Shown here piece by piece: positions 26,614 through 35,432 of a stretch of 64,000 nucleotides of DNA. The position numbers were made by a program, and so were the translations under genes. The DNA is taken from positions 199,627 through 263,626 of the forward strand of contig NZ_FMWD01000004.1 in assembly GCF_900102855.1 (NCBI RefSeq), given 5' to 3'. Positions within the stretch are counted from its first letter, which is position 1. Every line of letters begins with the position of its first letter. Origin of the DNA: Thiohalomonas denitrificans. GTDB lineage: Bacteria; Pseudomonadota; Gammaproteobacteria; Thiohalomonadales; Thiohalomonadaceae. The notes below the pieces were generated by a model, which saw only the letters and a program-made list of their open reading frames with translations, was not told the origin of the DNA and searched no databases.

Positions 26614-26757
26614 CGTAGGGCGCATTCTTGATATGCCACCCTCGTTCCCACAAAGCCGATGACCTTGCGGAATGCTCCGTGCGCCGTGTGGGGCACATCC
26701 AAATGCGCCGGCTCCGACCACCACCGGACCGGTGCATTTGGAGAATGCACCCTTGTA
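26614..26757. repeat. MITE-like family A copy
   Basis: CGTAGGGCGCATTCTTGATA to GAGAATGCACCCTTG, then TGTATGTTC...TTCCACAG as in the copy at 16660. It separates yjbH from the cytochrome/molybdoenzyme genes. Confidence 0.8.
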
Positions 26758-26841
26758 TGTTCTGTTCCACAGCTCCAGGGGAGGGGGCTGAAGGACGTCT
26801 GGAAGGCCCCCTCTCCCGGGAGGGAGAAGGGGCCTGTTTGG

Positions 26842-27276
26842 TTATTTGCCTCCTGCTGCGAATACGTGGGGGGCGTGGCAGCTTACGCATTCACCCGGAT
26901 TACTCGGATGGCTGTTTTGCGTGAGGGCTGAGGTGTGGCAGGTGAGGCAGCGGTCTTTGCCGACGATGTAGCCGGTGGCGCCGATGCCGGGTTGATAGCC
27001 GGTGAGGTTGGGTTTCTCCTGCCCTACGGTGTCCGCGGTGTGGGTGCCGTGGCAGGCGTTGCACTTGACCATGGCATGGGTCATATACGACTGGCTGTAT
27101 TCATCCACCAGTTGGGTATTGTTTTCGTGACAGCCGCCGGTGAGGCAGGAGTAGCTGGCCTCGACGGCGTAACTGGTGTCATACACCTGCTGGGCCGTGG
27201 CCAGCGTTGCCATGGCAAACATCAGCACGGCCGCCGCCGCGTGACTGATCCTGAAGAAACGTTTTCTATTCTGCAT
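26842..27276 (-). CDS. Periplasmic tetrahaem cytochrome c
   Basis: A 144-residue secreted cytochrome with signal peptide (ending ATAQQ). Four haem sites: Cys44-x4-Cys49-His50 (CLTGGCH, an expanded spacing), Cys72-His76 (CNACH), Cys110-His114 (CLTCH) and Cys130-His134 (CVSCH). Extra histidines could give bis-His ligation. It is 11 bases downstream of the NapA-like molybdoenzyme and is probably its electron donor or acceptor in place of NapB. The ccm genes at 35-43 kb would mature it. AAAGGTGAC lies upstream of the ATG. Confidence 0.85.
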   Translation of the reverse strand: MQNRKRFFRISHAAAAVLMFAMATLATAQQVYDTSYAVEASYSCLTGGCHENNTQLVDEYSQSYMTHAMVKCNACHGTHTADTVGQEKPNLTGYQPGIGATGYIVGKDRCLTCHTSALTQNSHPSNPGECVSCHAPHVFAAGGK

Positions 27277-27287
27277 TGTTGTCACCT

Positions 27288-29783
27288 TTATGCCTTGGCC
27301 AGTTTGACGGCACAGTGCTTGTAGATGGGCTGGCCGCAATCTTTATCGACGTAGTTGATGGTGAGGCGGTTTACGGAGACCAGTCGGCCGTCGTTCTCCG
27401 CCACGTCGCTGGGGTCGAGGTCGCCGAAATGCATCGGGATGAAGACCGCGCCATTTCGCACCGTGTCGGTGATTCTGGCCTTGACGACGATCTCGCCGCG
27501 GCGCGAGGTGACCCGCACCAGGTCGCCGGTGGCCACATTGAGTGACTGGGCATCTTCAGTACTGATCTCGACGTAATTCTCCGGGACCATTTCGTGCAGC
27601 TGCGCCACCCGTTTGGTCTTGGTGCGACTGTGGAAATGCTCGATGACCCGGCCGGTATTGAGCCAGAACGGATACTGGCTATCCGGCACCTCCGGAGGGG
27701 CCTCGTAATCCACTGCCCAAAGGTAGGCGCGGGACTTGTCGTCCGGATCGATCCAGGGTGCGTCGGGGCTGATGCCATACTGCGCCCGGTCCCAGTTGGT
27801 ATTGAAGCGGCCGTCGGTATAGAGCCGTGCGCCGCCGAGCAGGTTGGCCGGTGTAGAGGGCCAGTGGATGCCGTTGTTGGTCTCCAGGGCCGCGTAGCTC
27901 ATGCCGCTCATGTCGCAGATCTTTCCGGCCGAGACCTGCTTCCACTCCTCGAATGCCTCCTCGGCCGAGTTGAAGCCAACCAGCGAGTCGCCACTTTGGG
28001 TCCGGAAGCGCGGATCCATCGCAGCCATCTTGTCGGCCACCATCTTGATGATCTCGAGATCGGAGTAGGCGCCATAGCTGGGCCGCAGTTCAAAGCCCGG
28101 CGGGTTGACCGCCTGACGGCCGAGATTGACCCGACGCTCGGCACAGGTATAGGTGCCGGTTTTCTCGCCCCACTGGGCGGCAGGGAGGAAGAGGTCGGCA
28201 AAGTGGGCCGTCTCCATCGGCTCGTAGATGTCCTGCACCACCACGAAAGGGCGGGAGGGATTGCTGAAGTCCAGATAGGAATAGAGCGCGTTCAGGTCGG
28301 GTAAGGTGACCGCCGGGTTGGTACAGGCGTTCCAGAAGACCTTGAGCTCGCCTTTGCGCATCATCTCCACCATGGAGTTCTTTTCCGGCTGCAGCTCGCT
28401 TTTGGAGGAGATCACGGTAGTGCCGTGCGGCGGGATGGTACCGGGTGCCACATCCCAGATGTTCTCCAGTTCGGCGATGTGGGCCGGGTTGTAGTAATTG
28501 CGATATGCGGCCAGCGCGGAAGAGCCGCCTGCCTCACGATTACTCATGGCGGTGGCCTGCCCGGTGATGGAGAAGGGTGCCGAACCGGGACGGCCGATCT
28601 TGCCGGTGATCAGATGCATGGCGCAGATCTGGCGTACGGTATCGGTACCGCCCATGGCCTGATAGACACCCTGGATAAACAGCGACCACACCTCTTGGGA
28701 TCGGCCGATCCATTCCGCGGCCAGTGCGATGTCCGCAGCCGGTATGCCGGTGATGCCGGAGACGTAGCTGGGCGTGTAGCTCGCCACCTTGGCGGCCAGG
28801 GCATCGTAGTTGCGCGTGTTGGCGTTGATGTAGCCGTTGTCTGTCCAGTTGTTGGCGATGATCTGCTGCAGCAGGCCATTCATCAGTGCCACGTTGGTGC
28901 CCGGCTTGATCTGCAGGTGCAGGTCGGCACTGCGGGCGGTAGCGGTGCGACGCGGGTCGACCACGATGAGCTTGGGGGCACGTGAACTTTTGCGCGCATT
29001 CGCGATGCGCCGCCAGACCTGGGGATGCATCTCCGCCGGGTTGGTGCCGATGAGGAAAAAGCAGTCGGTGTTTTCGATATCGTCGTAGCAGCCTGGCGGG
29101 CCGTCGGAACCGAAAGTGGTCATGTAGCCATAAACCGCCGCGGCCATGCACAGGCGGGTGTTGGAGTCCATGGTCGAGGTCCTGAGCGCACCCTTGCCCA
29201 GCTTGCCCATCGCGTAGTATTCCTCGATGGTCCACTGCCCGGTGTTGTAGATACCGACCGAATCGGGTCCGGCGGTATCGATGGCCTCGATGATCTTCTG
29301 CGCTATCAAGGAGGTGGCATTATCCCAGGTGATCGATTCCCAGCCACCGGTGCTGGTGCGCCGCAGCGGGTATTTACCTCGCTCGGCGACGCGCAGGTCG
29401 TTGTCGTCCAGCACCTTGTACTCATAGAGGCCCTTGACGCAGACGCGGCCGGCATTGGTCGGGTGCGCATCGTTGCCGCGCACGGCTACCGCCTCTCCGG
29501 CGGCATTGACGCCAATCTTCAGACCGCAGCCCACCGAGCAATAGCCGCAGACGGAATAGACCCACTGCACCACATTGTCGAAGGTGTCGTCGGCGTGAGC
29601 CATCTCGCCGGTGAGCAGATTGAGAACACCGCCACCGATAACGGCCTGCGAGGAGAGCAAGGCACCCCACTTCAGGAAGGTGCGTCGGTCGTGGTTGCAG
29701 AGTTCGGGTTCCTGCTCGAGTTGCTTCAGCTCTTTTCGGCTGAAAACTCTGACAGGGGATGATTTTCGGTCTTTGTAATTCAT
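27288..29783 (-). CDS. NapA-like periplasmic molybdopterin oxidoreductase
   Basis: An 831-residue Mo-bisMGD enzyme of the DMSO-reductase superfamily. An unusually long N-region precedes a Tat signal (DRRTFLKWG, Arg33-Arg34). Cluster cysteines are 79, 82, 86 and 115 (CGYCSVGC...CVKG). The Mo ligand is probably Cys212 in NTRLCMAAAV, placed as in NapA, and GQWTIEEYY, CYDDIE and NPAEMHPQVW are close to nitrate-reductase motifs. The C-terminal dinucleotide domain is complete. Nitrate reduction is the simplest guess, but no NapD, NapB or NapC is adjacent and the substrate could differ. An FNR-type site lies 132 bases upstream; AAGGGGGAACT precedes the ATG. Confidence 0.88.
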   Translation of the reverse strand: MNYKDRKSSPVRVFSRKELKQLEQEPELCNHDRRTFLKWGALLSSQAVIGGGVLNLLTGEMAHADDTFDNVVQWVYSVCGYCSVGCGLKIGVNAAGEAVAVRGNDAHPTNAGRVCVKGLYEYKVLDDNDLRVAERGKYPLRRTSTGGWESITWDNATSLIAQKIIEAIDTAGPDSVGIYNTGQWTIEEYYAMGKLGKGALRTSTMDSNTRLCMAAAVYGYMTTFGSDGPPGCYDDIENTDCFFLIGTNPAEMHPQVWRRIANARKSSRAPKLIVVDPRRTATARSADLHLQIKPGTNVALMNGLLQQIIANNWTDNGYINANTRNYDALAAKVASYTPSYVSGITGIPAADIALAAEWIGRSQEVWSLFIQGVYQAMGGTDTVRQICAMHLITGKIGRPGSAPFSITGQATAMSNREAGGSSALAAYRNYYNPAHIAELENIWDVAPGTIPPHGTTVISSKSELQPEKNSMVEMMRKGELKVFWNACTNPAVTLPDLNALYSYLDFSNPSRPFVVVQDIYEPMETAHFADLFLPAAQWGEKTGTYTCAERRVNLGRQAVNPPGFELRPSYGAYSDLEIIKMVADKMAAMDPRFRTQSGDSLVGFNSAEEAFEEWKQVSAGKICDMSGMSYAALETNNGIHWPSTPANLLGGARLYTDGRFNTNWDRAQYGISPDAPWIDPDDKSRAYLWAVDYEAPPEVPDSQYPFWLNTGRVIEHFHSRTKTKRVAQLHEMVPENYVEISTEDAQSLNVATGDLVRVTSRRGEIVVKARITDTVRNGAVFIPMHFGDLDPSDVAENDGRLVSVNRLTINYVDKDCGQPIYKHCAVKLAKA

Positions 29784-29914
29784 AGTTCCCCCTTTTCGAA
29801 AAATTATGGTTTTGGCTCCTTCCCTGGAGCACGTTCCGGAATGAATTTCCGGCGGGGATGATTGGCCAAAGGCCAATGAGCCTACAAGGAAATATGTCAG
29901 TGACATTTTTCACG

Positions 29915-29928
29915 TTGATCGACATCAA
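29915..29928. promoter_or_regulatory. Perfect FNR/ANR-type palindrome
   Basis: TTGATCGACATCAA, an exact TTGAT-N4-ATCAA match, lies between the FNR-type regulator (ends 29978) and the molybdoenzyme start (29783). It implies anaerobic or nitric-oxide-linked control of the molybdoenzyme-cytochrome pair. Confidence 0.85.
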
Positions 29929-29977
29929 GCGGTGTCGGCATAAATGCCGAAAGCGAAAGACTGGGGAAGACTGGGGA

Positions 29978-30724
29978 TTACCGGCCGGCGCTGAGGTGTC
30001 TCAGAGTGGAGAAGTCGAGGATGGTGAAGCCGACCTTGTCGAGCGAGATGATGTTTCGCGTCTCCAACTCCTTGAGACTGCGGATCAGCGTACGCTGGGT
30101 GACACCGATCATATCCGCCAGCTCGCTACGGGTAAGTGACTCGACCAGGACTTCACCGCGCAGATCGCGCTCTCGATGGGTCGCGTGCAGGAAGACGATA
30201 TAGGAGGCGACCCGTTCCAGCGCCGATTTCTGCCCGAGACTGGCGATGTGATTGATATACGCGTTGAGGTTACGCGCCATCGAATGCATCAGCGTGTCGC
30301 TGATCTCCCCGTGACGCTCCATCAGGGAAAAAAGATCTTTTCTGTTCAGAACGCAGAGTTCGAGCGGTGTAATACTCTCGGCGGTACTGGTGTAGTCGTC
30401 ACGATAGAGATCCTCGCAGGCAATGAGATCGCCGGGAATCTGTGCAAGCTTGTGGATCTGATGGCGGCCGTTGGGCAGCGATTTGTAGAGTTTGATTTCG
30501 CCGCTAATCAGCACAAAAAGCTGTTCACCCGGCTCGCCTGCCCGGTAAAGAGCAGTGCGACGGTCATATTGCTTGTAGTGCAAAGCCGGCTGCAGGTCAC
30601 GCTTGGCCCCGATGCTGAGTCCGGAAAAATAGTCGGACGCATCGAGTATGCACTCAGCACAGCGTTGTTGGATCGGTCGGTGCTGGCAGGGACCTGCAAT
30701 ATTGGGCTGGATCAATTCATTCAT
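29978..30724 (-). CDS. Crp/FNR-family regulator with FNR-like cysteines
   Basis: A 248-residue regulator. Cys13, Cys22 and Cys25 in the N-terminal tail (GPCQ...RCAECIL), with Cys124 after the cyclic-nucleotide-binding beta roll, match the placing of the four FNR cluster cysteines, so it may carry a 4Fe-4S oxygen or NO sensor. The C-terminal winged helix (LTRSELADMIGVTQRTLIRS) does not have the FNR specificity residues E..SR: it reads R..IR in that helix. It may therefore bind a different site from the consensus FNR box beside it. It is upstream of the molybdoenzyme on the same strand. Confidence 0.88.
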   Translation of the reverse strand: MNELIQPNIAGPCQHRPIQQRCAECILDASDYFSGLSIGAKRDLQPALHYKQYDRRTALYRAGEPGEQLFVLISGEIKLYKSLPNGRHQIHKLAQIPGDLIACEDLYRDDYTSTAESITPLELCVLNRKDLFSLMERHGEISDTLMHSMARNLNAYINHIASLGQKSALERVASYIVFLHATHRERDLRGEVLVESLTRSELADMIGVTQRTLIRSLKELETRNIISLDKVGFTILDFSTLRHLSAGR

Positions 30725-30960
30725 GGCCTGGCATTGATGTTAGTCACCGAAAAGTCGGTTACCACATCAATTTTTTTTGTTGTGTCGGCGTCTTCCCACT
30801 CCCCCCTCGAGAGCGGGTCGGCTTCCAGCCGTGATGCCAGTCTCCTCCCCTGACACCGAAAGCGAGGACGGACCAATGGTAAGCTGCAGCAACTCTGCTC
30901 GATCAGGAATACCGTGTCTGTGACACAGTATACTTTTTAATGTTAGAAACAGCGATAAAA

Positions 30961-31253
30961 CGTAGGGCGCATTCTTGATATGCCACCCTCATTTGGGAAA
31001 AGCCGACAGATTTCCAGAGCACACCAATCATCGCATGGGGCACGTCCAAATGCGCCGGCTCCGGAGGTGAAACAACGCCTAGAGCATTTACGGAAAATTG
31101 GAGTGAGGGGCAAAAAGCCACGGCCTACTTTGATCTCCCTCATCCTGGCCTTCTCCCGGAGGGAGAAGGAAAAGCTTCGTTCGGCGGCGAGGGCACTCGG
31201 GGTCCGGAGGAGCATCAACGCCGAAACGGTGCATTTGAAGAATGCACCCTACG
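30961..31253. repeat. Long MITE-like family A copy
   Basis: CGTAGGGCGCATTCTT at 30961 to AAGAATGCACCCTACG at 31253. An internal insert has a CTTCTCCCGGAGGGAGAAGG hairpin shared with the copy at 35068. Between 30725 and 31357 nothing else is seen. Confidence 0.8.
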
Positions 31254-31357
31254 GGTGGAATTGAAACCGGTGGTGTATTTCACACTCCGGTGAATTAAAA
31301 AATGCGGCAGCGCCCGTTCAAAGCGACCGGCACCTCTTGTTCACCGATTTGGCTTTA

Positions 31358-31894
31358 TCAGGGACTGGTCGTCAATTGGGCTGAAACGGACGGTTCCTCA
31401 TCAACAAGGAGGACTTCGACCCGGCGGTTGCGGCTTCGGCCCCATTCGGTTTCGTTGGATGCAATGGGGAGGCTGTCACCGAGGCCCTTTACGCTGATTC
31501 GGTTCTCGGCGATCCCCCGCTCGACCAGTGCGACGGCTACGGAACGGGCGCGTTGCTCGGAGAGTTTCACGTTGTCGGCCTGGCGGCCCACGCTGTCGGT
31601 GTGGCCCTCGATCACCACGCCCATCGCAGGGTGAGACTGCAGTGCCTTGGCGAGCCGATCGAGTTCGGTGGCGCTTCCCTGCCGAAACACCGCCTTGCCG
31701 ACTTCAAATTCCGTCTCCTCGAGGCGAATACGGATCCCACTGGGAGTTTCTGTCGCTTTCAGATAGGCCAGAAGCAGCGGCGGCGGAGCGCGGTTTGCCT
31801 CCGTGGTTTCGGTCTGACCGGGTTCATCGGCCGTACAGGCGGCCAGCACCAGTGCCAACGTGGCGGTTATCATGACATCCTTGTCGATCCGCAT
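31358..31894 (-). CDS. OmpA-family lipoprotein
   Basis: A 178-residue lipoprotein (ALVLAAC, Cys20) with a C-terminal OmpA/Pal peptidoglycan-binding domain (FRQGSATELDRLAKAL, IEGHTDSVG, SEQRARSVAVAL, GDSLPIASNETEWGRSRNRRVEV). It would tether the outer membrane to peptidoglycan. GGAG precedes the ATG. A second, longer OmpA lipoprotein lies 2 kb upstream on the same strand with an HD-GYP gene in between; the two are probably paralogues in one envelope-related group. Confidence 0.88.
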   Translation of the reverse strand: MRIDKDVMITATLALVLAACTADEPGQTETTEANRAPPPLLLAYLKATETPSGIRIRLEETEFEVGKAVFRQGSATELDRLAKALQSHPAMGVVIEGHTDSVGRQADNVKLSEQRARSVAVALVERGIAENRISVKGLGDSLPIASNETEWGRSRNRRVEVLLVDEEPSVSAQLTTSP

Positions 31895-31984
31895 GGAACT
31901 CCGTTTCTCCTCCCGATAGTTCGCCCAAAACCTGGACCCTTACTGCATCGATAGTCGATGCGGGGGAAATGCAATCTCTTCGCT

Positions 31985-33655
31985 TCAGTCGAGCAGTTTA
32001 TCCGGGTGCCTTAATGGCTCGGTGATATCGATCTGGTCGGTGCTCAGGTATTCGCGGGAGTAGCGCAAGTAGACCTTCTCCCGCATGAAGATATCGAACA
32101 GGTCGGGATCGATGTGCCCTTCCCGGCTCATGGTCCAGAGGATATCGAGGCACTCGGAAAGATTCTTTCGGGAACGGTAGGGACGGTCCTGTGCACTGAG
32201 CGCCTCGAAAATATCGGCAATGGCCATCATACGCGCCTCGACGGACATCTCCTCACGCCTCAGACCGCGGGGGTAGCCGGTGCCATCGACCCGCTCGTGG
32301 TGTCCGCCGGCATATTCGGGAACGTTGCGCAGTGCTCTGGGAAACTGCAGACCCTCCAGCATGGAATGGGTGGCCGTCACGTGGGCGTTGACAGTTTGTT
32401 TCTCTCCGGGAGTCAGTGTTCCACGCACCACACACAGTGTGTCCACCTCCTCGGGAGTGAGAAGAGGACGGGTCTGCCCCTTGTGGTCCACCCAAGTCCT
32501 TCGGGCAATCTGCCGTATTCGTTCACGAGCAGACTCGGACATCGACTCGTTTCCCCGATTGCAGATCCGCAGGAAGGCCTCTTCGGAATCGAGCGCTTCC
32601 AGCTCCTCAAGGTATCGCTGTTCCAGCTCTCCGGCCGGCCTCGAATCCCCTGCGCGCAGCCGCCCCAGCTGCTGGCGTAACAAGTTCAACTCGAGATCCC
32701 GTCGCAGGATTTCAAAGCGGGCCTCCAGAATCTCTATGCGGTCGCAGACCGTCTCCAGCTTGCGGCTTTTATTGAGCAGATGTTCCGGCGTGGTGATCTT
32801 ACCGCAGTCGTGCAGCCAGGCGGCGACCTCGAGGGCATAGCGCTTTTCATCCGTCAGCTGATAGTCGGCGAAAGGACCCTCGCGGGTGTTGTGGACTGCA
32901 TCGGCCATCATCATGGTAATGACAGGCACGCGTCGGCAGTGTCCGGCGGTGTGCGGGGATTTGGCGTCGATCCCGACGGCGATGAGCTGGATCAATGAAT
33001 CAAAGAGCGATCGCAACTCGCCAGCCAGCCGACGGTTGGTGAGCGTCATGGAGGCCTGTGATGCGAAGGTTTTGGCAAGGCGTTCGGCGTCGGCGCTGAA
33101 GGGAACGACCTCCCCGGTATTCGGATCGATGGCATTCAGCAACTGCAGCACACCGATGATCTCATCATCGTGATTGGTCATGGGGATGACCAGAAACGAT
33201 CGGGAGCGGTAGCCGGTCAGGGCGTCGAATTCACGGGTTCCCAGAAACTCGAAGCCTTCGGCCGTATAGGCATCCGGTATGTTGACGGTGCGGTTCGCCA
33301 GTACGGTGTGGCTGACCACGTGCTGATGATTGGGCTTACCGTTTTCGTGAACCAGCGGAATAGCCGGGAAAGGCACCGCGCGTCCCGTGGTTCCGCCCAT
33401 GGCATAGTCGAGGGAATCTGTTCGGACAATCTCCATATGGAGCACTCCGTCCCGCACCACGTACAACGTCCCGCCGTCGGCTCCGGTCAGGAGTTTGGCA
33501 CCAAGAACGATCTTCTCGAGAAGCCGTGCCGTATCCCTTTCCGAAGAGAGCGCAATCCCGACCTCCGTCAGGTGTTCGACCGGACAGGGACGCCCGTCTT
33601 CGAGTTCATCATCCGACCACAACATCGCTGAACCGAGAGCAAAAAGAGGATTCAC
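31985..33655 (-). CDS. GAF + HD-GYP domain protein, likely c-di-GMP phosphodiesterase
   Basis: A 556-residue cytosolic protein. A GAF sensor occupies about 25-190. The HD-GYP core has HTAGHCRRV, the metal HD pair in WLHDCGK (near 281) and the GYP signature HHERVDGTGYP (near 460). Between KITTPEHLLNKS and LTPGEKQTV is an inserted charged, helical segment of about 110 residues that typical HD-GYP domains lack. It would hydrolyse cyclic di-GMP. Start is GTG at 33653-33655 with no good ribosome site; ATG ten codons later is an alternative. It is flanked by OmpA lipoproteins. Confidence 0.85.
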   Translation of the reverse strand: MNPLFALGSAMLWSDDELEDGRPCPVEHLTEVGIALSSERDTARLLEKIVLGAKLLTGADGGTLYVVRDGVLHMEIVRTDSLDYAMGGTTGRAVPFPAIPLVHENGKPNHQHVVSHTVLANRTVNIPDAYTAEGFEFLGTREFDALTGYRSRSFLVIPMTNHDDEIIGVLQLLNAIDPNTGEVVPFSADAERLAKTFASQASMTLTNRRLAGELRSLFDSLIQLIAVGIDAKSPHTAGHCRRVPVITMMMADAVHNTREGPFADYQLTDEKRYALEVAAWLHDCGKITTPEHLLNKSRKLETVCDRIEILEARFEILRRDLELNLLRQQLGRLRAGDSRPAGELEQRYLEELEALDSEEAFLRICNRGNESMSESARERIRQIARRTWVDHKGQTRPLLTPEEVDTLCVVRGTLTPGEKQTVNAHVTATHSMLEGLQFPRALRNVPEYAGGHHERVDGTGYPRGLRREEMSVEARMMAIADIFEALSAQDRPYRSRKNLSECLDILWTMSREGHIDPDLFDIFMREKVYLRYSREYLSTDQIDITEPLRHPDKLLD

Positions 33656-33785
33656 ATCTTAAGCGCCCGTGGGTTGTCGAGGAATTGATAATCAATCGAG
33701 ATGTGAAGTGGTGCACGTTTCTGGAAATCAGTATGGTGCGGCGAACCGGGCCTGTTGCGGAAGCCCGATTCGCCGGTTACCGGAG

Positions 33786-34550
33786 TCAGAATTCGCGGTA
33801 CTCCGGGAATACAATCTCCACGCGCCGATTGAGTTGCCGGCCGCCCGAAGTCTCATTGCTGGCGATGGGGCGCGTTTCGCCGTAGCCGCGCGTCCTGATA
33901 CGGCCCGAGTCGATACCTCTGCTCACCAGGGCCTCCTGCACGGCGGCGGCTCTACGCTCGGACAGGCGCTGGTTGTACTCCTCCGGGCCCCGGCTGTCGG
34001 TATGCCCTTCGATGAGGATGCGCTGCTCGGAGTGTTTGCGCATGAACTCGGCCAATTGATCGATTGTCGATGCGGCGCCCTGTTTGAGGGTCGCCTGGCC
34101 GGTATCGAAGAAGACATCGTTCAGGGTCACCAGCAGACCTCGTTCGGTCTGTTCAGCCTTCAGGGCCGCCAGCTCCGACTTTGCCTCCTCGAGCTCTCGT
34201 TCACGAGCCCGTAGCCTCAGCTGATCGGTCTGTTCGGCCATCGATTTTATACTGCTATCCAGCTGCTTACGATTTGCCGTGGCTTCGGCGATATTCATGT
34301 GCTGGTTGGCCAGATAGAGCTGATGATTGCGGGATGCCTCATCATCCTCGGCCTGGACCGCGCGTGCCAGTGCCTGTTGGGCATCGAACAGGGCATCCGG
34401 AGCCGTGGACTGCACCTGCCGGTCAGTGGAGAGCTGGCTGTGACGCTCGCGCACCTCCTGAAGGGCTAAATCCTCTGTAGGACCGGTGGCACAGGCGACC
34501 AACAGGAGCGTCAGAGGGGCGATAAGCAAGCTTCGGCTGATAGGTTTCAT
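33786..34550 (-). CDS. DUF4398 + OmpA-domain lipoprotein
   Basis: A 254-residue lipoprotein (LTLLLVAC, Cys20). Residues about 25-140 form a long helical DUF4398-like segment (LFDAQQALARAVQAEDDEAS) with coiled coil. Residues about 145-250 are an OmpA/Pal domain (VFFDTGQATLKQGA, IEGHTDSRG, GYGETRPIASN). Its ATG overlaps the TGA of the upstream DUF4398 gene (ATGA), so the two are coupled and probably work as a pair at the cell envelope. Confidence 0.88.
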   Translation of the reverse strand: MKPISRSLLIAPLTLLLVACATGPTEDLALQEVRERHSQLSTDRQVQSTAPDALFDAQQALARAVQAEDDEASRNHQLYLANQHMNIAEATANRKQLDSSIKSMAEQTDQLRLRARERELEEAKSELAALKAEQTERGLLVTLNDVFFDTGQATLKQGAASTIDQLAEFMRKHSEQRILIEGHTDSRGPEEYNQRLSERRAAAVQEALVSRGIDSGRIRTRGYGETRPIASNETSGGRQLNRRVEIVFPEYREF

Positions 34551-34948
34551 CGCGTTTCCCCGCTATTGCCATTGGAAAGACCGGTCTCCTGCCGCAGGCT
34601 CTCCACCGTGTCCTGCATCTGTTCATACCTGTTTTGCGTATCCGCCAGGCGTGCCCGGGCCTCGGCGAGGCGCGCATCGACCGCTGCTTGTTCGGCGAGG
34701 CGGCGAGCGTTCAGGCGCTCGGTTTCGGAGTCCGATCGAGCCAACTTCCTGGCCTGGTTCAGCTTTCGCTGGGCCTTGGTAAATTCGAACGCAGCCAATT
34801 GGCTCGCCTGCGCCTGTTGAGCCTGGTTGAGGGCCTGCTCGGCATCGCCGACTGCATTGGTAGGAGGTGGAATCGAAGTGGACGCGCAGGCAGTCAATAA
34901 CAGACCCGCAGCGACCGCTGTAGCGGTGCGTACAATTTTCCCTGACAT
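34547..34948 (-). CDS. DUF4398 lipoprotein
   Basis: A 133-residue lipoprotein (LLLTAC, Cys21) with an all-helical DUF4398 region (AEQALNQAQQAQASQLAAFE) running into a heptad-like coiled coil (RLAEARARLADTQNRYEQMQ). GGAGG lies nine bases before the chosen ATG at 34946-34948; the open frame extends upstream without conservation. DUF4398 proteins commonly sit before an OmpA-domain partner, as here. Function is unknown; envelope scaffolding is likely. Confidence 0.82.
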   Translation of the reverse strand: MSGKIVRTATAVAAGLLLTACASTSIPPPTNAVGDAEQALNQAQQAQASQLAAFEFTKAQRKLNQARKLARSDSETERLNARRLAEQAAVDARLAEARARLADTQNRYEQMQDTVESLRQETGLSNGNSGETR

Positions 34949-35067
34949 GAGCCATGTCCTCCAGGCTGAGGTAGATTTTTCTTTCCTTTGCAACAGGGAT
35001 TAGCTCAAAGCCAGGAAATTGCAATGACTGCAGTGCGGAGAGGAGTGGTAAATGGAGAGATAACCCT

Positions 35068-35379
35068 CGTAGGGCGCATTCTGATGTGCCACCTTCGTTT
35101 CCATAAACCAACAGATTTTCAGAGCGCACCGACTTCATTGCTGGGGGCACATTTGAATGCGCCGGATCCGAGAGACTACAAGGATGTAGGAAATAGAATA
35201 ACGCCTGGAGCGGTTATCGATGCTAGGGGGGGGAGAGGCAAAAAACCACGGACTGATTGGTCTCCCTCATCCTGGCCTTCTCCCGGGGGAGAAGGAAAGG
35301 CTTCGTTCAGCGATGGGGCATTTTGGGAGTCGGGGGAGCATCAACACCGAAACGGTGCATTTAAAGAATGCACCCTACG
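35068..35379. repeat. Long MITE-like family A copy
   Basis: CGTAGGGCGCATTCTGATG at 35068 to AAGAATGCACCCTACG at 35379, with the same inner hairpin insert as the copy at 30961. It lies between ccmI and the DUF4398 gene; nothing else is seen in the gap. Confidence 0.8.
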
Positions 35380-35384
35380 GGAGC

Positions 35385-35424
35385 CAAACCGGCTGGCGCA
35401 TTCATCATGCGCCGGCGCGGTTTT
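35385..35424 (-). terminator. Possible terminator hairpin after ccmI
   Basis: AAACCGGCTGGCGCAT and ATGCGCCGGCGCGGTTTT pair imperfectly around a short TCATC loop, eight bases past the ccmI stop. The T tract on the minus strand is short (TTT), so efficiency is doubtful. Confidence 0.45.
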
Positions 35425-35432
35425 GGGCGGGA

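Noticed and set aside
30735-30770. Second FNR box upstream of the FNR-like gene
   Set aside because: TTGATGTTAGTCAC has only one good half-site; too weak to report.
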